From assembly GCA_012295275.1 (NCBI GenBank), contig CM022665.1:26835946-26899945 (forward strand): 64,000 nucleotides of DNA. The letters run 5' to 3'. Made by a program: the position numbers and the translations under genes. Below are positions 32,401 to 46,500 of this stretch, piece after piece. The DNA is from Chrysomallon squamiferum (Eukaryota > Mollusca > Gastropoda > Neomphalida > Peltospiridae). Position 1 is the stretch's first letter. Each line of letters opens with the position of its first letter. Below the pieces are notes generated by a model. The model was not told the DNA's origin. It ran no database searches and saw nothing but the letters and a program-made list of their open reading frames with translations.

Positions 32401-34501
32401 AAACAAACAACAGACACATAAATTACTACCATCTTTTCTTTCTCTTCTAAATTTAAATAAAATAACACATTTTCATGTTTTTTGGACATTATCATAAATT
32501 TAAAATCAATTCAGAATATTTTTATCAACAAACTACCACTAAATTTCATTTGTTTATGTTGGACAAAAAAACTTAAAAAAACAAAAACAAAAACAAAAAA
32601 AAATAAAAATTATATAAATTTTAATGTAATAGAATTTAGTATTTAATTATTAGGGCTAAAATATCATAAATTTCTTACTAATAAAATCTAGCATAATTTT
32701 GTATGTAATAAAGTCTGTTTATACTATAAACAATACTATAAATTTATATGTAAGAGAATCTAGTATTTACTTATAAGGACTACAACATCATAAATTTATA
32801 TGAAACAGAATCTAGTGTCTACTTATTAGGACCATACCCCCATGAATTTTTATGTCATAAATCTTACTTACTAGAGCTACAACACTATAAATGTGTAAAT
32901 AATGTATTTACTTATTGCTACTGAGTTCTGTCTTGTTGTCATTCAACATTCTGGTGTAGAGTTTGATCAGTTCCATGTAACTGCTGGGTGTTGTGTAGTA
33001 GTGGCGTCGCATCTCTTGCCAGTAGCGATCTGCTGTGTCTACAATCATCTGTTGTATATCCACACACACATGGGCAACCTTTCCCTTCAATTCCTTGAAA
33101 ATTAAAATAAAAAAGAATCATTGTAAAAATAGAAAGAAAAACCACCCATACAAGTAATATTTAAAACAGAGAAAAACATTTTCCCATCAATCTTTCATTT
33201 TCATGTTACTTCCCATATATTCAGTAACTAATTTTTATCATGTTTAAATTTTTTTTTTTTTATGTCATATACAATTTGATTTGTACATCTACCACCCTGC
33301 ACAAAAATATATATAAATTAAATAATAATAAATAAATAGAATAGAGGAGAATAGAAAAGAATAAAATAAAATAATAAAAAATAAAAATAAAAATGTGCAC
33401 CTCAATATTATATTTTGGATCAGCTATAAACTCAGCATTTCCAAAAAACACCTGTGCCACACTGTACATAGCCTCATCACTCCAGTTGTCATACCAGTCT
33501 ATAGTGCAGCAGTTGATGAGTGCCGGATTCATTCTACAGCGATGTCGGAAGACTCCTCCTGCTGGGCTCATTGTTAATACGACATGGAGATTTCTGTGAA
33601 CTCTCTGCAGGAAGAACTGATAAACTGCAGCTTTAGTGTCAGGAACCTCAGCTTCAGATGCTGCTCCCTTTAAGTCCATTGTGATACCATCAAGTTCTTC
33701 ATTGTCAAACAAATCTGGCACCTCGCCTGAGTTCAGAATACAGTTGACATCTTCCAGAAAACTTTCCTAATAATAAAAACACGATTTTGAAAATGTTATA
33801 ACAGTAATCTTTAATTTGACAGATAAGATTTACAGTTAAACGAGGCACTGTTACCTGCTGTAGTGTAGTGAAAGATTGAAGTGCTGGAGGTGGTATGAAA
33901 TAGCTCAATGCCTAGGATACATGTATTAATATGGCCATGCAAGAAATGATTATTGAAGTAATAATTATTAATTCTCTTTATTATTTTTAAAATGTAATAT
34001 TATTATTATAAATCTGTGACTATTTCATAATACTTTACTGACTTCTTCCATATATTACACTTATTAATTCAACAATTAAAAATAACAATGATGCATACTT
34101 TTACGATATCTGAATCAGTTAAAAGAAAAGCTGTGTTCTTGTTGTGGACGCCACTTTTGAGAAACACTTTTTTCAAATCATCACGGAATTCAGGAATGTT
34201 GTAAGATTTGTGCAATGTCAGACGAAACAGTTCACATTCAGAAATATGAGCAGCTAGGTTTACTATTGTTGATTTTCCTGTTCCATCCATACCAACCTGA
34301 AAATATGAATTTTACTTTAAACATTCTTATATTGGCACGGATGAACACCCTTTCTAGGTGAAAAACTGTTAACAATAATAATTACAGCTGGGTTTTTTGA
34401 CTGATTAATTATTATTATGGAGTGTTAATTGTAAAATTGAGAAAACCAGCTATCACTTAAAGCCAGTTTATTAATAATAATTAATAATAATAAATTTTAA
34501 A

Positions 34502-34577
<76 letters not shown>

Positions 34578-37500
34578 CAATTTAAAAAATTAAAATTGAT
34601 TCAAATGGAGAAAATAAATTCAAAACTTACCAAAAGTAGATGGCCACCTGGTTGTCTGAAAACTCGAGAAGCTCTCAGAATATGTTCAACTGCATCTTTG
34701 AAAAACACAAACTGGGTTGACTAAAGAAAGAGAATTAAAAGTTAAAACAGGAATAAAACAACAGAAACCAAAATTATAAAACTTTACACATTAGTTAATC
34801 ATAAAGATTAAGTTAATAGCATCTCTTAAAAATGTAAACTAATTAATATTTTTAAGACAAAGTACTGGCAAAATTACAAAAACAAAGAAAAACACTCCCC
34901 ATTTGTGATTGGTGGGAATAAAATCAGACAATTGCTATTTCTATACATATTTTTGTTCTTATTTCAAATTCAAGTTAGTAACAAATAATAAATATGTAAA
35001 CATAAAGTTGTCATGATAAAATGCTACAAGATGTCAAAATCAGAATGACCGTTTGAGGGAAGAAATAACCAGTTATCTCGCTGGAGGTTAGTCTTAGTAA
35101 TTTTACATTCAGCTCCACATAGAGAGAAAAGCACATCAATTTTTACACATTAGTCACGTACAACAGTTTAAAATGATAAACACCCATACAAATCATATGG
35201 GAAATAAAATATGTTAAAAATTAAAAACAAATGACTGTAATTAGTATTATGTCTTATCGGGTATCAGCTCATCAGTTATTTGTAAAAGATGATGACATGA
35301 AAGAAGAAACCTGCATGCCTTTGGCTACTCTCATGTAGGACAGCTATCAAAACAAAGTATTCTTACTTCAGAATTCCCATATGACATCCTCATGTAGAGT
35401 TCTTCCAGGACTCTGGACAGCTTGTTGTAGTCTGATATTGGTTTATAGATGTGTTTGCTTGTCTCTTCATCCAAGTCAAAGAAATCACCAAACAGAACTG
35501 ATTCATTCATTAACTTTTCTGCAGACCATGTCACCTGTGATGAATTAATTATGTTAGACAAATGTTTCCATGTGGCTCATGGCTTATTAAGTATATTAAA
35601 CTGTTTATGCTAACTTTAGAACTTTTTTTATTTTTATTTTTATTTTTTGGCTTAGTTAAGCTATTATGTTTATGTCAACAGAAATCACTATTTCCACAAC
35701 AGCTAAAAAGAATGTACAGAACAGGGTTTTTTTAATATAAATTATTACTTTTCATTATTTTCTTTTTGCTCAGTAAAAGGCTATTTAAATTAATTGTTGT
35801 TTCCACAACAGCTTAAAATATATATATATAGAATTTAATTTTTTATTTTTTTTAAATATATTACTTCTATTTATTTTCTTTTTGCTCATTAAAAAGCTAT
35901 TTAAGTTTTAAAGCTTAAAATGTAAAAAAAATAATAAAAAAAACTATATATTCACATATTCATTAATAATTTCTCCAGTGGAATAAAGTCTACATTTGCC
36001 AAAGGTAAAGCCTCTTGAAATAGTTGTTATAATTTGTCCTAAAATTTTTATTTTTATTTTTTGAAAAAAATAAATAAATATGTACTGATAATAACAATAA
36101 CAGAAATAACAGCAACAACAACAGAAATTAAAAACAAAACAAGTAAAAAAAGAAAAAAATTACATTTTCAAAAATTGAAATATACTTAGCATGTACCTTG
36201 AAGTAATCATGCAAGTTGTCTGAGAGAATCTGGTTGAAAATGAGCCTGTCCTCATTATTGATGAGTCGATCATGGAAAACTCTGGTTGCTTCATGAGCAA
36301 ACAGCTGAGCACAGTGATCTTTACTGACAATCACTGAGTTGTGAGCCTGCAGAAGTCCTTGAATCACCTGTAACAATCCAAACTTGTAATAACAAAAAAA
36401 ATATTTCTTTTTATCTTTTACCATTAACGCTTAATGAGAAATTCCAAAATGATAATAACTTTAAAAAAATGAAAACAATGAATGATTCTAGGAATGTATA
36501 CTGAATGATAATCAGTATCACAAAGACAGGTGAAATTATCTTATAATTTATTTTAGAAAATTAACCCTTTGAGACTTCAATACATAACAATCTGTATGCA
36601 ACCAAAATGCAGTTATGACTTCAGTACTGAATAATCAGTAATCAGGGTTTCTGCTTTAAAATATCAACCAATCAGCTTGACAAATAAAACTGTCTGCTAT
36701 CCAATAACAGATCAAGACATGAAATTATTCATTAACTGGCATAATTATACTGTAAAAGCATTGGTTTTATCCAAAATATGTAAGCTTGAAAGGGTTAAAG
36801 GATAACTGTATTTCAAAATGTTTTATAATTAAGAAAAAACAATTTAAGGTATTAAACCAACAGTAAGCAAAAACACAACAGATAAGTTTGCTTTGAATAA
36901 TTAGTACAGCCTCCAAATTAATTAATTTTTGAACTGTTATGATAGAATATGTTTCTAAATATGTTTTAAGACGGTAAGAGACAAGAAACAAATATTATTA
37001 TTTTTGTTGTTTTACTTTTATGATGCACAACTTAAACATTATTCAGAAAAAATGAAAATCTAAATTAACAATTACTTTAACAAAAACTTTAAAAAAAAAA
37101 GAAGAAATGTTTTAAATAATAAAAAAAAAAACACAAACACCCCCCCAAAAAAATCCCAAAAAACATATGTTTTACAACACAAAAAGTTTCAAACCTTTGA
37201 CAAATCTCGAATGTTGAATGTATAATGTGACTTGGTGGGGGTGGGCAACATACTACCGATCATGCGGTAGTACACAGCAATGCTAGCTGACACAAATGAG
37301 AAAACACAATCTGTGACTTCTGGCATGAACTCTCCTTCTTGTAAGAAGCGTCCTAACTGAACCTGGTATATGTGTTGCAGTGAGCGTGTGGAGGGGGTCG
37401 GCAGTGCCAGCATGCTGTTGTGTGAATACATGCCACAAGTGAACAACATTGTAAATAATAAGAAATGCAGAACAACATAAATTTACTCACTTTATTAAGG

Positions 37501-40500
37501 TATAAAAATAAAATTTAAATAATTTTATGAAGAACATAACTGCTTTCAATTATATAGTTTGCTTTAAAAGCATGGAGTTGTTTTAGTTGTTTTTTGTTGT
37601 TCTTCTTCTTTGTTCATTAATTTTAATATTTTTCAGTGTAAATCTGTTAATATTTTATTTTTATAAAACATATTTGCAAAGGTGCTGCTTGCATCAGAAT
37701 TTTTGTTACTATAACTTTTACAAATTTTTATTTTTAAATATTTAAAGTAACAAGAAGCTAAGATCATTAATTTTGAATAATCTGTTCAATGAAAAATTTA
37801 AGGCACTGATATTTCAAAACCTTATTGATATGCTTATAAGTTTACATAAAACTGCTCCATTAATGATAAAGGAAAGCATGTATATGGTCCAATGTCATAT
37901 ACAAATAACCAAACAAATATACCTTAGTATAAATACCAAAATTAAATACAATATTTCTATATTCTAAAAGAGTGTCTAAAAGTGAAATTTGACTAGTGAG
38001 CTGTGAAATAAATAAATGATAAATTAAAACACTATTTAAAGTAGTTGTGAATTTAAAAATCTGGAATACCTGAAATGTTTTAGAAGTCTGGGACTGATTG
38101 GGTTACGACCACCACCTGGTGGCCCACATGCAGATACCAGAGTCACATCAACAATATCCTGATAATAAATAAATAAATAAATAAATAAATATTTAAAAAT
38201 AAAAAAATTTTATACTCCAAAGAATCCATTAAATAAATTTTGAAAACTTTGAAATTTAAAATTTAATACTTAAGATAGATACAACATATAATAATCTCTT
38301 CACATTTGTTTTCTGAAAATAAACAAAACCTGTCTAATGTTAATGATATTGTACTGTCCATATAAATATTAAAAAATTTATGTGCACATAAAACAGTAAT
38401 CCTACATAAAAACATGTTAAAATAAAAATAATATGCACCTTCCAAACTATTTTCTTTGTGTCATAAAATCCTCCAGATTCAAGAAATAACCTCAGCAACT
38501 CAAGTGGAGGCTGGGCTCCATATTCTTCAGGGGCAGGCATGTTTAAGTCATCCACAAAAACAATCACCTAAACATTTGAAAACACAAACAGTGAGAACAT
38601 GAAAATAACCAAAAACGATACAAAAAACCAAACTGTGGAAAATGCTAAGTGACCTTTTTATACATTGGGTATATTATGCTCTATGGCCTTTTCCTGCAGT
38701 AGTTATTTTAATAAAATTACATAGTTCTTGACAACACCCAGAGATAATACAGGACCAATGAAAAATGATAAGACACATGTGATTCTGTTATAGCTATGTG
38801 TTGTCACTGCTAAAATGGTTACTATAAATACAGGAGATGACAACATCATAACAACCACAGTATATTTAAGATGCTAATAAATGTGAAATCATTGCAGAAA
38901 AAACAAACTTTTCTTCCTTTTGGTGCTCCTAATGAATCTTTGCTTTTTTTAATCAGTTTGTGCATAATCTGAGCTTGAAGTCTAGCAGAGCTTGTCTGTG
39001 CAGAGAACTGGATTGTTGTACTTAGGATACCAGTGCTGAGTTTGGGTTTAGGAGTCCCAAGATAAACATCCAGATTTTTATCCTCCTCTTCCTCACCAAA
39101 CTTTGTCAGCATGCTGATGTTTTCCAGCAGTGATGATTGTCTCTCAGAGTACTGGAAGATGTCTCCAAGGATAGTTCCAGAATTGTATGAAGTGCCACCT
39201 TCCTTTTCAAGACGTTTTAACATGTAGTGGATAATAGCAGACTTGCCCACACCAGAATCACCTTGGAAAAGAAATGAGAATTATTTGTAATTTATTAGCA
39301 CCATAATCACATCTGAAGACAAATGAGAGATATTTGTAATTTATTAACAACAGAATCACATATGAAAAGAAATAAGACATTTTTTTGTAATTTATTAACA
39401 TCAAAATTACTTAAGATAAGAAATAAGTAATTATTTTGCAAAGTGAAATTTGTCTAACATGCATAGATAACCTGTGTTAAAACAAAGTGTGGAAATGACT
39501 TATTACAAAAATATTTTAAAGTATTGTAATTAAAAGAAATTCATTATGAGAACAAATATTTACTAAAATACCAACACAGAATAACTAGTAATTTGCTGAT
39601 CACTAACATGCTAGCCAGTAAGAATCAAATATTACTGAAATCAACACACAAACCAGTCAGAAAAGTGTTTGTTAAATAGTAACATATTTACCAGTAAGAA
39701 GACTTTGATATTTCCTGAACATTACAATACTAATCTTTAAGAAGAACTGATGTTTTTAGAACACTATAGTATCAACCTGTCAGATGAACAGGATAGTTTC
39801 AGAAAACTAACTAAGAGCTGCTAAACACAGTAATATACTAACCTGTGAGAAGAACTGGATGTCACTGAACACTAACATACTAACCTGTAAGAAGAACTGG
39901 GTGTTTTCTGCACACTAACATACTAACCTGTAAGAAGAACTGGGTGTTTGTTGAGAACTAACAGACTGGTCAGGAATGAGAATCTCAGAATGTCAACAGT
40001 CTGAACAATTTCTGCTTCCTTTGGTTCATAACTCTTTTTTGTGCCAGTTGTGACACCCATTGTCTCCCCTATAGTTATCACTGCTCCCTTCTCTATCAGA
40101 GACCTTGTGGAAGGTACAAGAGTATCCCAGGGCACAAAATGTCCACTTTCCAGATCTATGAAGTAACTGAAGATACTTCTACTACCAGCTGGCAGTCGGA
40201 TACCTTTTACAATACAGTGATATTAAAGTTATTATTAATAAAAATAATCTTAAATTTGTTTAAATTAAAGTTTTCTAAAGTTTTTTGTCTTGCAAAATGA
40301 TGTTTAATATTATTATTATATGTTAGAATATGCAGATTTACATGTCTTGTGTTGGAACAGAAGTTTGTAGCATTATTAAATAAGTATCATTTGAGCATGT
40401 GATTTTGTTTTGCATGTGACTGAAATATATGACATATGTATGTATTCTGAAAGGTGAACAAAATAGCATATAAGCCTATAAATCTCTGTACAAATATATT

Positions 40501-43500
40501 TAAAGTCTTTGAATTTCACTTAAAAAATGCAGTGAACTTCTGTTGTAACCCAACAGTTTATTCTTATCAATCATAAGACATGACATTATGAGATACTCTT
40601 CGATAAAAACTTTTAACAAACAAAATTCCCTTAAAAGCTACATAAATAACAATGAAATGAATAGGACTGGAGAATGTTTTGAGCTTGCAATTAATCTACT
40701 GATTCCTAGAGAGGTGGATAACAAGTGTCTGTAAATAAATTATTAAATTTTATAAAGCTGGATAGCATTTTAACATGATTAACCATTGAAAATTGCAGGA
40801 CTAACATTTCAAAACATTAAAAATATCTTTAAAATAAATAAAATTTAGTTATTACCAAGTGGAGGTTCTATTTCAAAGACCTCTCTCACAAAATTGTCAA
40901 ACTCAAAGCAGATGTTGACATCTTTTTCTATTTTATCAGCCCCACGGCGGTTCACTGTGTCGTCATCATCTCCATCCTCCTGTCGTTTCAGTGTGCCACC
41001 CATACTCCAGGCAAATGCAAACACAAACAGCTTACCAAGGAGGTTTGGAAGTTGGCTTGGACTCTTCATCAAAAAGAATTGCTTTGCTCCACTATATTAA
41101 ATAAATAAATAAATAAATAAATTTTTTCATAAATTTTGTTTTTAAATAATGAAATTAATTAATTGATTAATTGAAATAAATAAAAATAAAAATAAAAATA
41201 AAAATAAAAAAAATAAGAAGTTAGAAAATGAGAAAAATTAAATTAAAAAATAAATATGTTTCAATAAATACAAATAATCACTAAAATTTACTCATATTAG
41301 TTTATAATTCAGATGATATTGCTAGTTTAATCTACTATTTTGCCATTAGTCAGGAATGACAAATAAGAATTGTATATTATTACTATTTCAACACATGAGT
41401 ATCTTCTGAATAAATCTATGACTTTCTGCACATTCATGGAAAATACATTGTTACTATGAATGTAAAACATTTACTAATACCTGAATTGCTGTTGTTTTTT
41501 TCTCAAGAGAAATAAAAGTGGTGTATGTACAAACCTGGCATGAGAAGTGTGATGTTCATCCATGCTAGGAACATTAAGTTTTTGTGATTTCTTAACTCCA
41601 CGTCGCTTAGATCGAGATGAACGACTTGAAGTGCCATATGCAGAACTGCGACTGGAGGTGCGACTGTCAATACTATTTGGATGAGGCTCTTCTTTATCTA
41701 TAAAAAATATAATTAAAAAAATAAACAGATAGATAAACAAACAACAAGCAAACAAACAAACAAATAAATAAATAAACAAACAAACTTTATTAATATAAAT
41801 CAAAACAAGAACTCTTATGTGAAATAGGATTGGATTAAAATATTAAAGAAAAACACAAAACAGTTGTGTGCGACAGTTATGATGTCATTTAACAAGTTTT
41901 TTTTATTTATCACTTCTTAATTTTTTAATTTTGTCATATAATATTAACTTCTCTTATTCTTTATACCTGGATTTCCAAAGCCTCCATTTTTGCTGATGAA
42001 ATCTAAATAAGCCATTAGAATGTGACACAGGTTTGATACAATGCTCAGTTCAGGAGCTGGTATCATCTGAAAACGTTTGTATTTTCTTAGGAAAGCTAAA
42101 CCCTTCCCTATGCTTAGTTCAAAGAGAGCCTGAAGGTGATGTTTCCCACTGTCTGGAAGATCTCTGGGCAAATGCTGAAGCCAAGTTTTTACAGAAGGTC
42201 GCCAACCTAGATCTACGGGATCCTTTAGAAATATATTAAAAGATGTTTGAATGAAGTAATTTATTTTATGTTAGAAAGTTAAGTATATAATAATATAGAT
42301 TTTGAAATTATTTTTTAAAGAATATATATTTATACTGAAACAAATATTTTGTTTTTAAATTAATTAATGAAGGATACAATGAAAAAAGCATAATGTTTCA
42401 AATATGCTCATTTAGAACATAATATATCTTTCACTGAATCCTTCATATATTAATTTTTAAAAAAACACACACATAAACACACACGTACAGATTATATATA
42501 TATATATATATACACATATGGAAAAAACAACCAAAAACCCCAAACAAATCCATTCTAACTGATATCCTGATATAACCTAAATCTTTTTTTTACAAATGTC
42601 AAGTCCACTCAAAATATAACAATTAAAAAATAATTGTTTACTTTTTCTAAGGATGCATAACTATGATCATTTCAGTTATAAATGTAAGGTTTACTAATGT
42701 TATCTGAGTTAAATAAAAGACTGGAGAATATAGAGAAAAACCATACAGTGTAGAAATATCTTTCCAAAATGTGTAATACTGAAAATTAATTTAATAGAAT
42801 TTTGGGTAAGAAACAGATTTTTCTTTTACATTTTTATTACTTTCCTTCCTTCCTTCTTTCTTTCTTTCTTTTCTTTCTTTCTTTCTTTCTTTCTTTATTA
42901 AATTGATAGGGGTTTATACAAAATGACATTAAATAAATCATTATAAAAGAAATAATGACACTCACCATGTACACCATGGCACATCGACTGATAGTGGCTG
43001 GACTGGCCTGTGACAAGTTGTCCACTTCAAAAATCAGTCTCATTCCTGGGGTCAGACTGATGCGCTCACCATTGGGCAAACACAGAACTTTAGAGTCATC
43101 CAGCACAGTGTTGAGATTTTCAACCCATAGTGTGTCCACTGGCCCATCCAGTATCAGCCAGTACCAGTTTGTTATCATACTTTCAGCCATTTCTCTCTTT
43201 GCTGCCCCATCCTCCATCATTGGTGTCCCTGGGTCAAGATCATGTACTGCTGCCCCACTGGAGTCTGTTCTGAAGCTACTCTGTAAATCATTCAATTTAA
43301 AATAGATGTAACAAATATTTTCAGGAACTGTACATCATATAAACACACACACAGTTTTCATAACTTGTATAATTTAAACACATGTTCACACCCAAACACA
43401 CTCATACATACATGTATGTTGTAAATTATACAAATTATGTAAACAGTAAGAAATTACACACTTGTTTTATTATGCCAGTGTAAAAATTATATGAAAACTA

Positions 43501-46500
43501 TTTTCAACCATGTATTAAGTTTTAATTTTTTTTGTAACTGTATTAATAATAATATGTTTCCTTGAAATAATAAATTTAAAAATTATGGCTTTAGTTTCTG
43601 ATTTTTCTGAAATGGAAAAGATAAAATAACAAAATTTATTATTACATTTAAATGGTTTAATAGTCAATGAGAGACATCAAAAATTTATTGCAATGTAAAT
43701 AAGTATAAAACTTCTTGACCGCAAAAAATTTAGATTATAAAAATAATTTGTTAACTTGAATTTGTGATACAAGAGTTGTACATAACTTCTGCAATTTAGA
43801 TTTTTATAATATCATTTATTCAACTTATAAAATATGAAATTAGTGTATAAAGTTACTAAATGTATGATTTAATTAACAGAATGACAAGAAAAGAAAAGAA
43901 AAAAAAAAAGTCCAGCTTTAAAATGTTATTTTATTTCAGATCACTATACAAGAAGTTTATTGTATGTATAGTTTTATTTTCTGAATAAATATTTATCTAA
44001 AAAATATTTATTTTAAATAAAATAAAAATCCATTAACATCACAGCTATTTGCCTGTAATTTTACACTGTATTTATTAGAAAATTTATAAATTAAATAACA
44101 ACAACACTATAATGATAATAATAATACTGAAAATGAAAAACAGTGGTAATAATAATATTAAAAACGAAAAGGAAAATGATAATGATAATAATAAGCACCT
44201 GAAAACCTAAAAATATAAATTTTTGAGAATAATATGTTTGAAATATGAAGAAGAAAAATGAAGAAAATAAATGGAAATTCAAATGCAACTGAAAGTTATT
44301 TAAAATTTATATACATTTAATTTTAATCTATGCAATATTAAAATAATGGATTTTTTGCTTCAAATTCACTTTATTATTTGATGGTTTTTTGTCTGGATTT
44401 GTTTCCTTGACTACAATCTGAAGTTAAATGAAAATATTAAAAATAAAATATATATATTAGAAAATAAGCTAAAAAAATGAAAGAATAGTCATATAAACTA
44501 AATGAAAAATATATATCTTTTTGTTGTTGTTAAAATAAACAAAGAATGAGAATTCCCAACAATAGCACCAGATTTTGAGAAAGATTATTTTAACAAGGAA
44601 GACACATGTAAAAGTTATTAATATCCTTTTCCTCATATTAAACACTTAATGCAGAGAATTTGCAAGTTAACTTTTATAATAAAAAGAAAATTATTTCTAA
44701 TGTAATTCCTATTTTTCATTCAGTAATAACAGATAATTTATTATTATTATAAATATCAAAAAACATATACCTTTCACATAATTATATAAAATATCTCTAT
44801 TACATAATTATAGGAGAACTATAAACATAAAAATATAGGTAGCTTAAATAATATATTCTGCATGCAAGTAGTAAAAATGTGATTAAAATGTTAGTCCTGA
44901 TTTCAAATTAATTTATAAGCTTGAAAATTCGAAAAATCTTTTGATTAAAATTTCAGGATTTCCATGCATTTCTTTAGAGAGCATTATTAATGTTTTCTTT
45001 TAAATATAATTTAACAATAAAGTCAATTAAAAGCTATTGGACAGAAATAAACAGAGACTCAGAGAGATATATAAAGATTTAGATAAAAGGTACCAAAAAA
45101 GAAAATTTATAAAGTAATAATAATGGTAATAATAATAATAATATTTAAGGAAAAAAAAAATTAATAAAACAAAAAATAATATTTTACCTCTTAACAGCTT
45201 TGATATATGATTTAAAAAATTTATTTTTTAAACTGCTAAAAAAAAAACAATTTTTACAGAATGCTCACCTTCATCCGAAACTAAAAGAGATAAATAATAT
45301 ATTTGTTTTCACATACCTGTGTGAAAAAACCCTGATTGATACTGTAAATATTTTACAGTATACATAATGCAGGAAAATAGAGGGAATAATTAAATAATTC
45401 TATAAATTTACTGGATGAGAGTTGGAAATTAATATATGTCCAAAGACAACAAAAATCAAAATAATATAAATGGCTGACAGAATAGAAAAAGTAAAAGTTA
45501 ATTTTACTTCTATTAAAAAGTTAATTTTATTTTTTCTTTGTTATCTACATCCATTTTTTAACCTTTTCACATCAAATAAAAAAGTATATATATTAATATC
45601 GAGCTTCTAAGAAACTAAATAGTCTGTTTTTTGTTGCAGCTAAATAATTTTTATTATTTTAATAATTAATTAACAAATGTTTTATTATTGTTAATTAATT
45701 AACCTAGTGTTTTTTCTCTTTGTTGTTAATTAATCAAATATTGTTCTTTCTAAATAAAATTACATTTTAATAAATGGAATAATGATAAGCAAAATAAAAA
45801 TAGCACTGTAGCTAACAATGCCACACCAAAAGCTCAATTCCCATCTAATATAAATTAAACTAATAACAAACATAACTAAAAGTGTGTGTATGTGTGTTTA
45901 TGTATGTGTGTGTATGTGTATGTATTGTATGTGTGTGTGTATTAGAACTATTACAAATGCATATATATTTTCATATTTATACACAAAAGTAATTATTTAA
46001 AGGATATAAAAATATTTCTTTTCTATTAAAAAGGAGGAGGAATGATAAAGCAGAATAAAAGAAAATATTCTACAAAACCTTACAAAACATACCTTGAATT
46101 GTTTAAAACTTGATGGCTAAAAAAGTAGACAAATACTAAACAAGCTGAACCAAAATGAAAACTAAACAAAATGAAAACCTATTTATATATATACCTATGG
46201 AAAATGAAAATATAAATATGTACACACACACACACAAAATAAAGATGTATGTACACAAAACTATTTTAAAGGCCTAAATGAAAATTAATGTTACTGTAAA
46301 TAAAAATAATAAAATAAATTTTCCAAAAAATATCTATAATAAACAAATCTTTGAAAATGTTTACCATTACTGAGAAATATAAATAAATAAATAAATAAAA
46401 TATAAAAATACAAAAGGAGTAACAATTTATAAAAGTAAAATACTTTTGATAACTGTAAACATCACAGCCATATTTTGGTACTAAAAGACACTGCAACTAA

